Assembly (NCBI RefSeq): GCF_900129465.1
Contig: NZ_FSRA01000002.1
Coordinates: 1,550,001 to 1,614,000 of the forward strand
Direction: 5' to 3'
Length of the DNA stretch: 64,000 nucleotides
From: Chitinophaga niabensis
Lineage (GTDB): Bacteria; Bacteroidota; Bacteroidia; Chitinophagales; Chitinophagaceae
Under the pieces are notes generated by a model. The model made no database searches and was not told where the DNA came from. It was given only the letters and a program-made list of their open reading frames with translations. The translations under genes and the position numbers were made by a program. Below, piece by piece: positions 41,095-50,554 of the stretch (the stretch's first letter is position 1; each line of letters starts with the position of its first letter).

Positions 41095-43722
41095 TTAATG
41101 ATTTTTAAACACTGTTAAACCAGTGATGGATTTTGTATGGCCACCTATCAGGCTGAAAATGTAACCGAATCCCGCACAGCTTGCAAGGCCTGTTAATGCA
41201 TAAAGCAATAGGTTGACCTGGGTATACCTGTAAATGAGGAATTGGCAGATCCCGCTGGCTATTAATCCGGCAGCTGCACCAAAGGCATTGGCACGTTTGG
41301 TGAAAATGCCCAGCACAAATAGTCCTGCGATACCTCCGGTAAATAAACCAAGGATGGTATTGAATTGGTCCCAGAGGGAAACAATGCCTGTTCCTGCCAT
41401 CACCAGGGCTATTACAGTTCCGAAGATCCCTACCAGCAAAGTAGCTGCCCGGGCAGTATTGAGGTAGTTCTTTTCGCTTTTCCCGGGAAAGAACTTGCGG
41501 TAGAAGTCGTTCACAAATACAGTGGAAACTGCATTCACACTTCCATTGAGGCTTCCCATGGCAGCAGCAAAAATAGCAGTGATCACTAACCCGGAAATAC
41601 CATCCGGCAGTTCATTTACAATGTACCAGGGGAAGATCGTATCCTGAGTATCCAGTGCAATGTTCACTTTCTCCGGGTGGTTCTGATAGAAGAGATATAA
41701 CAGCGTACCCAGTGAAAAGAAGATAATGGTAGAAGGCAGCACCATCCAGGCACCAAGTTTCAGGCTGTTGGCGGCTGTTTTCTCATCTTTTGTAGTAAGG
41801 TAACGTTGCACAACAGTTTGATCTGTTCCGTAAACTGTGAGGTTCAATGCCAGCCCACCGATCAGTACTACCCATAAGGTAGGGGAAGACAGGTCGAAGT
41901 TAAAGTCCAGCAGTTTTAATTTATCGTTGGTAACAACACTGTTCCATGCAGACCTTCCATCTGTTCCCAGGTGCATCGGCAACAGGATCAAAGAAAGCAA
42001 AGCGCCGCCCAGCAGTATTATTACTTGTACCACTTCCGTCCAGATCACAGCTTCCACGCCACCCAGTACAGTATAAAAGATGCTGACAATGCCCATGATG
42101 AGGATACAGGTGGTAACAGGAATGCCGGTAACAACAGATAACGCGATGCTGGGCAGTAACAATACTATTCCCATCCTGCCCAGTTGTAATAAAATGAAGA
42201 GGATAGATGCGAGGAACCGGGAAACATAGCTGAAACGTTTTTCAAGGTATTCATAAGCAGATGTTACATTCAGCCTGCGGTAGAATGGAATGAAGAAACG
42301 GATCACCAACGGCATTACCATGATGATGGTCATCAGGAGAATAAAATACGTCCAGTTAGTGGCGTATGTTTTTGCAGGGATGCCAATGAAGGTGATGGCG
42401 CTGAGCTTGGCTCCAAAAATACTGAGGCCGGTAGCCCAGCCGGGAACCTTTTGTCCGCCACGGAAGTAATCATCAGTTGAATCCTGGTGGCGGGAGGTCC
42501 AGACACCGATCCCTACCATTAACAGCAGGTATAATACAAGGATGGTATAATCCGTCCAGGAAAAGAACTGCCTGCGGTCGATAGTTCCTTTGAGGATACT
42601 GGTACTGCGTACGCCAGGTTTGATCTCTCCGCCGGGAATGTAAATATCTGTTCCCCATTTCACGGCCGTAGTGGTAACCGGTGTTTCGTAAGGCAGTTCG
42701 CCGATCTTTGTCCAGGTGTTGGTAACGGTGTTAAAGAGGTATATGTCTCTGCTGAAACCCTTATGTTTTTCCAGCAGGGCAATTTTTTCTGTTTGTAATT
42801 GCTGTTTTATTTCAACTGAAGCAGCACTGCTTATTTTGGCATTGAATGTTTCTATCTGTGTAAACACATCTCCTTTATCACCTCCTATCAGCAGAACATA
42901 GGTGGCGCCTGTGGCAATACCTGTACCAGCAGATAACGCAGGTGCTGATATATTGGATAGTTTTTTCCACTGCCGGTGTTTGAGATCGAACTGATAAGCA
43001 CTGTTATGCAGTGTACTGATCCCTGCGGGTGTTTTTGTTCTCCCCCCAAAAACATAGATGCAGGGATATTCTCCATTAGATTGTGCAACCATAACGCTAT
43101 GAGAAACGGCTAAGGGCAGATCAGGTAATTTGTTCCAGGAGGTGCCGTTCACAAGGTCCAAAGAAAAGAATACCGATAAAGTGCTATCGGCAGTTTCTCC
43201 ACCCGCCACATACACAGTGTTTCCCTGCAAAGCAGCAGAAGCGTTAGTAAGGGGAATAGGCAGTTCCGGCATGTTCTTCACTTTCAGCGTTTGCGATGCG
43301 GCATCCCATTGCAGCAGGAGAACACTTTTAAGCGGCCCTGTTTCATTTTCTCCTCCAATACATAGTATGCCGGAAGTGGTAGACACGCTGGCAGCATAAG
43401 CGATATGGAATGGCAGTTTGAAGGAACTTTTCATCCATTGGTTATCCTTTTGCATCAGGTATACATCATCATAGTATTTTTTATGCCCGCCCTGCCATGG
43501 CATATTGTCCGGAAAATTAGCACCACCGGCCAACAGCAGCAGGTTCTGATGGACACCTGCCACAATACCAGCAAGACCAGGCTGTTGTTGAGAGCCCTGG
43601 GCAGGAGGCAGCTGGGTGGGAACAGACCAGGTGATATGATTGTTTGCCTGTTCCTGTGCCCGAAGCCCGGATATGGAAAACATGGAAAGGAATGTGAGAA
43701 TGATGAAATAAGTAGATCGCAT
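41095..43722 (-). CDS. Fusion of NanM-like kelch mutarotase and sodium:solute symporter
   Basis: 875 residues in two parts. Residues 1-22 are a signal sequence; about 30-375 are a kelch propeller of the NanM/YjhT type (LLLAGGANFPDNMPWQGG, GILCIGGENETGP, VYVAGGETADS, YVFGGRTK, DIYIPGGEIKPG). About 386-865 are a sodium:solute symporter with some 13 membrane helices, starting WTDYTILVLYLLLMVGIGVWTS and including SLSIFGAKLSAITFIGIPA and GGVEAVIWTEVVQ. The propeller would sit in the periplasm and convert alpha- to beta-anomer or the reverse, feeding sialic acid to the transporter. It stands between the lyase and epimerase genes (12 bp and 5 bp gaps). Confidence 0.9.
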   Translation of the reverse strand: MRSTYFIILTFLSMFSISGLRAQEQANNHITWSVPTQLPPAQGSQQQPGLAGIVAGVHQNLLLLAGGANFPDNMPWQGGHKKYYDDVYLMQKDNQWMKSSFKLPFHIAYAASVSTTSGILCIGGENETGPLKSVLLLQWDAASQTLKVKNMPELPIPLTNASAALQGNTVYVAGGETADSTLSVFFSLDLVNGTSWNKLPDLPLAVSHSVMVAQSNGEYPCIYVFGGRTKTPAGISTLHNSAYQFDLKHRQWKKLSNISAPALSAGTGIATGATYVLLIGGDKGDVFTQIETFNAKISSAASVEIKQQLQTEKIALLEKHKGFSRDIYLFNTVTNTWTKIGELPYETPVTTTAVKWGTDIYIPGGEIKPGVRSTSILKGTIDRRQFFSWTDYTILVLYLLLMVGIGVWTSRHQDSTDDYFRGGQKVPGWATGLSIFGAKLSAITFIGIPAKTYATNWTYFILLMTIIMVMPLVIRFFIPFYRRLNVTSAYEYLEKRFSYVSRFLASILFILLQLGRMGIVLLLPSIALSVVTGIPVTTCILIMGIVSIFYTVLGGVEAVIWTEVVQVIILLGGALLSLILLPMHLGTDGRSAWNSVVTNDKLKLLDFNFDLSSPTLWVVLIGGLALNLTVYGTDQTVVQRYLTTKDEKTAANSLKLGAWMVLPSTIIFFSLGTLLYLFYQNHPEKVNIALDTQDTIFPWYIVNELPDGISGLVITAIFAAAMGSLNGSVNAVSTVFVNDFYRKFFPGKSEKNYLNTARAATLLVGIFGTVIALVMAGTGIVSLWDQFNTILGLFTGGIAGLFVLGIFTKRANAFGAAAGLIASGICQFLIYRYTQVNLLLYALTGLASCAGFGYIFSLIGGHTKSITGLTVFKNH

Positions 43723-43734
43723 TAGATGGTTTTA

Positions 43735-44676
43735 TCAGCTATTGACTGTAGCCGGAAATTTGGAACAATAGGCAGAGAAGTTTAGGGAAGCTACGTCTTT
43801 CACAAATGCTTCAAACCGTTCTCTGCTCATATTGCTGACCGGTTTACGGAACTCTCCGCAATCCAGGCCCGCTACTTTCATATAAGCTTTACCGGTAGCA
43901 ATGCCGCCATATTTCCCCAACAGGCGGATCATGTCTATGGATTGCTGTTGCAGCGCGCGGGCCTTCTCCATTTCTCCGTTATTATATGCGTCTATTAACT
44001 GGTTATAGAGGGGGGCTGCATAATTGAAAGTACTACCTACCGCTCCTTTTGCCCCAACACTTAATGCAGGCAACATATTTTCATCCCTTCCCCATAACAT
44101 ATCATACTGTTCATTTTCAAAATGGAGGCAGGAGAGGAAATCCATGAAATCTTCATGAGTGAATTTCACTCCTGCAAAGTTCGGGCATTTACCGTGTATT
44201 TGTTGCAGGAGGTCTATCATATTAAATCCAACACCGGTGAGTACAGGAATATGATAATAATAGAAAGGCATATCCGGTACTACCGAGGCAATTTCCATAC
44301 ACATATCCGCCAGTACTTTTACGTTAGCGGGTTTGAAATAAAAGGGAGAGGTGAAAGCAACGGCATATAAGCCACTTTCCCTTGCATGAATGGCCAGCTC
44401 CATACATTCCCTTACACTGGTGCCGCCCAGGAGGGAGATCACTTTAAAGGCCGGGTCGTTTTTTGTAACATCAGCCCAGGACTTTGCTACTGCTCTTTTT
44501 TCCTGGTTGGTTAGAGAAACGCCCTCTCCGGTAGAGCCACAAATGAAAGCGCCGGTAATGCCATTGTTCTTTAATAATGCATAATAAGCAGGTATTACTG
44601 CCAGGTTAAGGCTTCCATCTTTATGCATGGGTGTAAACGGTGCCGCTATCAGGCCAGTCATCTTTTCGATCTTCAT
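43735..44676 (-). CDS. nanA: N-acetylneuraminate lyase
   Basis: 313 residues of the DapA/NAL aldolase family. The substrate-carboxylate motif GSTGEG is at 48-53; the conserved tyrosine is in FYYYHIPV near 141, and the Schiff-base lysine is Lys171 in GVKFTHEDF. The FYYYH and GVKFT segments favour the neuraminate lyase over dihydrodipicolinate synthase. It splits N-acetylneuraminate into N-acetylmannosamine and pyruvate in the cytoplasm. It is the third gene of the operon; a 76-bp gap separates it from SusD. Confidence 0.92.
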   Translation of the reverse strand: MKIEKMTGLIAAPFTPMHKDGSLNLAVIPAYYALLKNNGITGAFICGSTGEGVSLTNQEKRAVAKSWADVTKNDPAFKVISLLGGTSVRECMELAIHARESGLYAVAFTSPFYFKPANVKVLADMCMEIASVVPDMPFYYYHIPVLTGVGFNMIDLLQQIHGKCPNFAGVKFTHEDFMDFLSCLHFENEQYDMLWGRDENMLPALSVGAKGAVGSTFNYAAPLYNQLIDAYNNGEMEKARALQQQSIDMIRLLGKYGGIATGKAYMKVAGLDCGEFRKPVSNMSRERFEAFVKDVASLNFSAYCSKFPATVNS

Positions 44677-44752
44677 TATTGTTGATTTAGTACTTTAGAA
44701 AATATCCGGTGACAGGAATATCTCCGGCTATATTTAGAATGCGCTGACATAC

Positions 44753-46276
44753 TTAGTATCCGAACGTTTGTTTTAACAGGGGATCGGAGTTCAGCATGCC
44801 AAGAGAGATTGGTAATAATAGTTTGTAAGAAGAAGCAACACTGAGATAAGCAGGATTTACATTGTTATACACATAGGTGTCTCCTGCTCTGCGTAATGCC
44901 CACCAGCGTTTTCCTTCGCCGATGAATTCCCGCAGGTATTCATCCAGGATGGCATTCATATTAGCATCTGTTGTGCTATTTACATAAGGTGTATAACCAG
45001 GCCCGTAAGCACGCTCCCTGATCAGGTTAATCTCTGCTACGGGACTGCCACCCAGTTTTGTGTTGGCTTCTGCCAGTAATAACAACACATCTGCATAACG
45101 ATATACCGGTACATCTGTATCCATGAGCTGCGTTCCTGCATCCACCCTGCCCAGGAATTTTGTGAGCATCACCGCGGCAATAGGAAAACCTGCCTGGTTA
45201 CGGTACATGATCCGGAAAGAGGGCCGGATCCTCCTATCTGCCGGGTTGTTGAGCTTGGTGATCATGGCATTGCTCATACCTACGCGGCTGGCACCTCCTA
45301 CTAAAGGATAAGCTGCTGAAACTGATTGCTGCTGAGGTGTACCTGCATCCAGTAACAAAGTACCGGCCTGTGTGGTGTTCACCAGGAAGCTGCCGTAGGT
45401 GCCAACTGTAGCCTGGTCCTTTTCATAACTGATGGCAAAAATGATCTCTTTGTTATTGGCTTCTTTGGTTTGATCAAAAACATCCTGGTAGTTTGCTTGC
45501 AGGCCAAGTACAGGAAGGGCTTTGACTTCTTCGAGCGCAGTTTTCGCTGTATTGAGATCTGCATTGCCACCGGCCATGTGTGTGGCGGACCAGAGGAATA
45601 CATCCCCCTTCAGGATCAGTGTAGCCGGCCTGTTCCAGGTTACTCTTTTGCCGGAAGCAATGGTGTTGGCGGCACCAAACAATGTGAGGGACTGTTCAAT
45701 ATCCGCCTTGATCTGTTTCATCACCTCTTCTTTGGGCGCGCGTGCTTTATAGAGATCCTTAAGATTGCCTACAGTGGATACAGGTTCCCTAGTCAGCGGA
45801 ACTTCACCCCATGTTCTCAACATGGTGTAATACACGTAAGCACGCAGCCCATACATTTCAGCCAGATAGCCACTGCGTTTTGCTGCATCCACAGTGGAAA
45901 GCGGGAAGAGTTTTATAACAGTATTGATCCTGTCTACCAGGCTGTAAAAGCCACTCCAGTTAGCAGCTGGTGCATTAGCCTGGCTGAGGTTATGGCTCCA
46001 GTATTGTTTGAGGCCGCCGTCTTCTGATTCTGTGTAAAGGCCATCCGCCCATAGATCAGAGCGCATTTCTCCAAACACAAAAAAGTTGGATTGCTGGGAA
46101 CGAAAGGAGGTGTAAACGCCGTAATACAATGTCATGGCCACATTGGGATCTGTTAGTACACTGCCCTGGTCCAGCGTGGTTTGCGGTCTTACTTCTTCCA
46201 GCTGCTTTTTACAGGAGGCAGCCCCGGTACCGAGTAACAGCAGAAGGAGATATCTTTTCAGTATTAACTTGTTCAT
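44753..46276 (-). CDS. SusD/RagB-family lipoprotein of the sialic acid locus
   Basis: 507 residues. Lipoprotein signal with lipobox GAASC (cysteine at 22), then CKKQLEEVRPQTTLDQGSV. N-terminal helical repeats include YLAEMYGLRAYVYYTMLRTWGEVPLTREP; the C-terminal region has YADVLLLLAEANTKLGG and FIGEGKRWWALRRAGDT, both family signatures. It forms the surface lid for the SusC barrel 9 bp upstream. The operon content makes sialylated glycans or free sialic acid the likely ligand. Confidence 0.92.
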   Translation of the reverse strand: MNKLILKRYLLLLLLGTGAASCKKQLEEVRPQTTLDQGSVLTDPNVAMTLYYGVYTSFRSQQSNFFVFGEMRSDLWADGLYTESEDGGLKQYWSHNLSQANAPAANWSGFYSLVDRINTVIKLFPLSTVDAAKRSGYLAEMYGLRAYVYYTMLRTWGEVPLTREPVSTVGNLKDLYKARAPKEEVMKQIKADIEQSLTLFGAANTIASGKRVTWNRPATLILKGDVFLWSATHMAGGNADLNTAKTALEEVKALPVLGLQANYQDVFDQTKEANNKEIIFAISYEKDQATVGTYGSFLVNTTQAGTLLLDAGTPQQQSVSAAYPLVGGASRVGMSNAMITKLNNPADRRIRPSFRIMYRNQAGFPIAAVMLTKFLGRVDAGTQLMDTDVPVYRYADVLLLLAEANTKLGGSPVAEINLIRERAYGPGYTPYVNSTTDANMNAILDEYLREFIGEGKRWWALRRAGDTYVYNNVNPAYLSVASSYKLLLPISLGMLNSDPLLKQTFGY

Positions 46277-46285
46277 GATAGTAGA

Positions 46286-49200
46286 TTAGAAGTTTACAGA
46301 TGCGCCAAAGGTTAGCGTTTTCGGAAGTGGGAAGCGGCCGGCATCGTTGCCACCTACTTCAGGGAATGTGCCACTGTATTTAGTGAAGTACACCAGGTTA
46401 GAACCTGTAACGGATACTTTTAAACCTTTGATCTTATTGTTGGTGGCATTTTTTAACATACCTGCCGGTAATGTGTAGGCCAGTGTAAGTTCACGTACAG
46501 CGAGATAGTTTCCTTTTTCCCAGAAATTAGCGGGTGCAGTAGTACTGCCGCCTGCATCCATAAAATAATTACGGCCATAGTTAGCCCAATAATAACGTGG
46601 AAGCGTGCCATTCGGATTGTCCGGGGCCCAGGTGCTCTTAATATCAGCCGGCCCGTTTTGAGAACCTTGTACCTGCGACATACCCCGCAGATAGGTTTGG
46701 TTCAGGATAATAAAGCCGAGTGAATAATCGAACTGTGCAAACAGGTTAAATCCTTTCCATGCAGCGGCTAATGAAAAGCCACCTTGTACAGTAGGTTTTA
46801 CTCTTCCTACAAAAACATAATCGCGGGTGTCCAACGTATCATTGCCATCCACATCTCTCCAGCGTGCATCCCCCAATAGTTTAATGCGCTTGTTGGTATA
46901 CGGGAGGAAAGTGTTCCAGAGGTTAGCTTTTTTATTGATCTCTTCCTGCGTTTTGTAGATACCATCATAGATGGGTGCATAGATCTCATCTTCCAGGCCG
47001 ATGCGGTACCCTTCCTGTAAACCACCCACCTGGATGAGTTGCTTACTGCCCGGGTCCCAGATCTGGATGGTGCTTTGGCGATTCCTTTCCAACCCGTTAT
47101 CAGGCAGTTTTTTAGCAAAGTTCTTTACATGGAAGAAGTTGGCCGCAATATCCAGGCTAAGGCCATCTGCAGTTTGCGGTCTGAGTACATTGGCTTTAAT
47201 TTCAAGTTCAATGCCTTTGTTCTGCAACTGGCCCAGGTTAGTAGTGTAAGCCGTAAAACCCGTCCAGGCAGGAATATTAAGCGTAGTGATCTTGTCGAAT
47301 ATATTCCGGATAAAATAATCTCCTATCAATGTGATGCGGTTGTTAAATAATCCTACATCCAGGCCAAAGTTCAGGGAGTTGGCTCTTTCCCATTTCAGGC
47401 CTGAATTGAAGATACTGCCGGTAGCAAATCCCGGGTTACCATTGTAAATCCCGGTGCTGCCGTAAACAGGAACTGTGGCAAAATCACCCAGTGGATCAAT
47501 GCTGCCATTGGAACCATAACTGATACGGGGTTTAAGTGTAGAAATATATTTACTGATACCGGAATGCTGGAAGAAAGACTCGTTGTGCAGATTCCATCCT
47601 GCGGAAATACCAGAAAAGAACCCATAGCGGTTATCCGTTAGTTTGGAAGTACCGTCGTATCGAATATTTACATTCAGGAGATATCTGTTATCATAGCTGT
47701 AATTGATCCTGCCAATGGCAGAAGCGAGCCTTTGCCAGCTGGTGAATCCTGAACTGGGGATACCCACTGCCGCAGTAGAAGCAGATAACCAGGGAATATA
47801 ATCTGTAGCTGCGTTATTGGCACTTGCCGCATATGAATACTGGCGGGAATCAAAGAATTCTCCACCCGCCATGGCAGAGATATCATGTTTAGAAAAGCTT
47901 TTTGCGTATTGCAGGAAGCCATTGTAGGAGTATTGCTGCAATTTTATATTCTGAAAGGACGCATTCCGGGTATTTATTGCTGCGCCACCTGTGCCGTTGA
48001 TGTATGCTTTATTGAATGATTCAGACAGGAAGTCCCTGATAAATCCGGAAGCTGTGCCCAATATTTTGAGGTCAGGGGTAAGACTATATTCCAGGTTGAT
48101 GGCACCGGAGAAACGTTGTTCTTTTTGCTTGTTACTGAATTTGTCCTGAAAGTATTTAGGATTTCCTAATGTGCCACCATCCACGCCAGGCAATTGTGCA
48201 TTGGTGATATCATGTGTTAATCTTACAGTAGGCGCAATAGCTCCGAAACGCTGTATCAGTCCACCAGTGATACCTCCGTCATTATCAGCGGTAAGATAAG
48301 AGGGTTGTGTTTTTACACTGTAGCCGGATAAGTTCAGGGCGATCTTAAAATCTTTGCTTACGTTCAAGCCTCCGTTGAAATTGAGGTTCATCCTGCTGAG
48401 CTGAGATCCGATCACCATGCCTACATCATTAATACCGCCAAGGCCCAGTGCAAAGTTTCCCTGGTCGTTGCCACCTGAAAAATTTACATAATGTTCCTGT
48501 AAGGTACTTTCCTGCAGGATCAGGTCCTCTAATTCTTTTTGTGAAATGGAACGATACAGGATGCTATCCATTTGCCCTGCCACGAAGGGATTTTTGTCTA
48601 CCAGCAAATTCCATTTAGGATCATTGATCAGGCTACGGTTCGTGTTGTTCACCTGTTGCGTGGAGTATTTACCATCCGGTGCAGCCCAGCCGGAATTGAG
48701 GCCCCAACCCCATGCACCCGTCAATTGATTTTTTGTATTGGTTTGTTCAGCCGTGAGGTTGTCTGCCACAGCTGCTTCGTACCTGCTGGCGAGGCCACGC
48801 CTGTTCCATATGATGTAATCTTCCGCCGATAATAGTTCCATTGGATTCCTTCGGATGAAGTTTTTAGCTGCACGGTAGCTGTATGTTACCTGTGAGCGGC
48901 CTTTCTTTCCTTTTTTAGTGGTAACGAGGATCACTCCATTGGAGGCACGTGCGCCATAAATAGCAGCAGACGCGGCATCTTTCAGCACATCAATACTTTC
49001 TACATCTTCTGTATTGATGCCAAATAGAGAGGGAACAATTACACCATCCAGTACAATGAGTGGTGAGCCGGAACCATTGTAGTTGGTACCTCCACGAAAT
49101 ACAATAGTAGGTGTAGCACCGGGTTGCCCGGTATTTTGCTGTACGCGCAAACCGGGAGCGGTTCCTTGCAGTGCACTGCCAAGATTGGTACGGGGAACAG

Positions 49201-49600
49201 ATTTCAACACATTTTCATCTACTCTTGAAACAGAGGAGGTTAGTGTACTACGGCTTTGCTGGCCATAACCTACCACTACTACTTCATTCAGCTTAGCGAC
49301 ATCCGGTTGCAAAAGGATGTTGAATGAGGAAACATTTCCTACAGGTACTTCCTGTGGGAGAAAACCCGTAAAGCGGATCACCAGTATGTCGGCAGGAGCA
49401 GCTTCTATGATAAACTCGCCGTTGGCATTGGCCTGTGTTCCTTTGTTGGTTCCCTTTACAATAACAGTTACGCCGGGAAGTGGTTGTTTGTCTTCAGAAC
49501 CGGTCACTTTCCCGGAGATCTTTTTAACCTGGCCCCAGGAGGTAGCCGAGAGAAGAAAGCCAATAAGCAGAAGCCATACTTTCTTGTTTACTGATTTCAT
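46286..49600 (-). CDS. SusC/RagA-type TonB-dependent receptor of the sialic acid locus
   Basis: 1104 residues. Signal peptide 1-23, CarboxypepD_reg-like domain near 28-100 (KISGKVTGSEDKQPLPGVTVIVKG), plug near 105-230 (NEVVVVGYGQQSRSTLTSSV, LIVLDGVIVPS, IYGARASNGVILVTTKKG), then the barrel, ending ASVNF. There is no STN domain, so control is not through sigma/FecR but probably through the GntR regulator encoded divergently, whose likely operator overlaps this gene's promoter. It is the first gene of a seven-gene operon ending at 36874. Confidence 0.93.
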   Translation of the reverse strand: MKSVNKKVWLLLIGFLLSATSWGQVKKISGKVTGSEDKQPLPGVTVIVKGTNKGTQANANGEFIIEAAPADILVIRFTGFLPQEVPVGNVSSFNILLQPDVAKLNEVVVVGYGQQSRSTLTSSVSRVDENVLKSVPRTNLGSALQGTAPGLRVQQNTGQPGATPTIVFRGGTNYNGSGSPLIVLDGVIVPSLFGINTEDVESIDVLKDAASAAIYGARASNGVILVTTKKGKKGRSQVTYSYRAAKNFIRRNPMELLSAEDYIIWNRRGLASRYEAAVADNLTAEQTNTKNQLTGAWGWGLNSGWAAPDGKYSTQQVNNTNRSLINDPKWNLLVDKNPFVAGQMDSILYRSISQKELEDLILQESTLQEHYVNFSGGNDQGNFALGLGGINDVGMVIGSQLSRMNLNFNGGLNVSKDFKIALNLSGYSVKTQPSYLTADNDGGITGGLIQRFGAIAPTVRLTHDITNAQLPGVDGGTLGNPKYFQDKFSNKQKEQRFSGAINLEYSLTPDLKILGTASGFIRDFLSESFNKAYINGTGGAAINTRNASFQNIKLQQYSYNGFLQYAKSFSKHDISAMAGGEFFDSRQYSYAASANNAATDYIPWLSASTAAVGIPSSGFTSWQRLASAIGRINYSYDNRYLLNVNIRYDGTSKLTDNRYGFFSGISAGWNLHNESFFQHSGISKYISTLKPRISYGSNGSIDPLGDFATVPVYGSTGIYNGNPGFATGSIFNSGLKWERANSLNFGLDVGLFNNRITLIGDYFIRNIFDKITTLNIPAWTGFTAYTTNLGQLQNKGIELEIKANVLRPQTADGLSLDIAANFFHVKNFAKKLPDNGLERNRQSTIQIWDPGSKQLIQVGGLQEGYRIGLEDEIYAPIYDGIYKTQEEINKKANLWNTFLPYTNKRIKLLGDARWRDVDGNDTLDTRDYVFVGRVKPTVQGGFSLAAAWKGFNLFAQFDYSLGFIILNQTYLRGMSQVQGSQNGPADIKSTWAPDNPNGTLPRYYWANYGRNYFMDAGGSTTAPANFWEKGNYLAVRELTLAYTLPAGMLKNATNNKIKGLKVSVTGSNLVYFTKYSGTFPEVGGNDAGRFPLPKTLTFGASVNF

Positions 49601-49638
49601 GATAATGGAATTTTGGTTGAAATTTCGATGATAAGGCG

Positions 49639-49657
49639 TATTATGTATAACATAATA
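49639..49657. promoter_or_regulatory. GntR operator candidate 1 (sialic acid operon)
   Basis: TATTATGTATAACATAATA, a perfect 8-bp inverted repeat with a 3-nt spacer, overlapping the downstream edge of the -7 box of the susC operon. A 17/19 match overlaps the start codon of the divergent GntR gene at 49788. Confidence 0.65.
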
Positions 49658-49688
49658 AAGTTAAAGACATTGGGGTTTCATTTCCAAA
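49656..49688 (-). promoter_or_regulatory. Promoter of the sialic acid operon
   Basis: TAACTTTA (49656-49663), one base from TAnnTTTG, with TTTG 21 bp upstream (49685-49688). The operator candidate lies just downstream, consistent with repression. Confidence 0.5.
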
Positions 49689-49779
49689 TAAAATATTTAT
49701 CTGGCGGTAAGTGATTGAAAATCATATAAATGAATAAATCAGTGAGAGCCGGACAGCGAAAAAATCCCCTATTTTTCTC

Positions 49780-49787
49780 TATTTTTG
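49780..49787 (+). promoter_or_regulatory. -7 promoter element (TATTTTTG) of the GntR regulator
   Basis: Exact TAnnTTTG match 18 bp before the ATG. No clear -33 TTTG. Confidence 0.55.
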
Positions 49788-49806
49788 AATTAAGTATAAC
49801 ATAATA
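49788..49806. promoter_or_regulatory. GntR operator candidate 2 (autoregulation)
   Basis: AATTAAGTATAACATAATA, 17 of 19 bases as in the palindrome at 49639, lying directly after the -7 box and touching the start codon. Confidence 0.6.
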
Positions 49807-50513
49807 TGAGCCTGACAGAGATTAAAGACAGTTTGAAATCGATAGATACCAGCACGCTGGTAGATAAAGTGGAAGCGAACCTTGTAGAGCTGCTACAGAT
49901 AAAGAAATTGAAGGTGGGGGATTCCATTCCAACAGAAATGGAGCTGGCTGAAACATTGGGTGTAAGCAGAACAGTGGTGCGGGAAGCTATACTCCGGTTG
50001 CGAATGATGGGATTGATCGATTCCAAAAAGAAAAAGGGTGCCGTGATCACCAGTCCGGATATTTTTGGCATCGTAGGTAAAAGCATGAATCCTCATATCC
50101 TGGACCAGGCTACGTTACGGGAGATCTTTGAGATCCGCCTGGTATTGGAAATAGGCATGGCGGACCTGATCTTCCACCGTATAAAAAAAGCGGATATAAA
50201 GGAGTTGAAACGTATTGTGAGCAAGGAGCCGCCTGCTACTGACCATCATCTTTTCAACATAGATCATGAAATTGCTTTTCATGGTAAGTTGTATGAGATA
50301 GCAGGTAATACGGCTTTAAAGAAATTCCAGAAAATGTTGTTGCCGGTATTTGATTATGTGCATAAAAGCGGGTTGTTAAAGAAACAGCCTAAGCTAAAAA
50401 CATTTGTATCGCATAAAGGGCTGGTGGATATCCTGGAGAAAGGTACACCGGAAGATTTCCGGAATGGCATGCGCAAACACCTGGAAAATCATTTCGCACG
50501 ATTATTTGAATAA
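49806..50513 (+). CDS. GntR-family (FadR/FCD) transcriptional regulator of the sialic acid locus
   Basis: 235 residues. The winged helix-turn-helix is near 18-85 (LKVGDSIPTEMELAETLGVSRTVVREAILRLRMMGLI) and the FCD ligand-binding domain near 100-230 (LREIFEIRLVLEIGMADLI, DHEIAFHGKLYEIAGN, HKGLVDIL, RKHLENH, with the metal- and ligand-binding histidines and aspartate). It is divergent from the sialic acid operon. The same palindrome lies at both promoters, so it probably represses the operon and itself until an intermediate such as sialic acid or ManNAc binds; the ligand is inferred. Confidence 0.92.
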   Translation: MSLTEIKDSLKSIDTSTLVDKVEANLVELLQIKKLKVGDSIPTEMELAETLGVSRTVVREAILRLRMMGLIDSKKKKGAVITSPDIFGIVGKSMNPHILDQATLREIFEIRLVLEIGMADLIFHRIKKADIKELKRIVSKEPPATDHHLFNIDHEIAFHGKLYEIAGNTALKKFQKMLLPVFDYVHKSGLLKKQPKLKTFVSHKGLVDILEKGTPEDFRNGMRKHLENHFARLFE

Positions 50514-50515
50514 TA

Positions 50516-50549
50516 AAAAGGGCTGCATCATTTTAAATGCAGCCCTTTT
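50516..50549. terminator. Bidirectional terminator
   Basis: AAAAGGGCTGCAT pairs perfectly with ATGCAGCCCTTTT, loop of 8 nt, between two convergent genes. Confidence 0.88.
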
Positions 50550-50554
50550 GGGTA

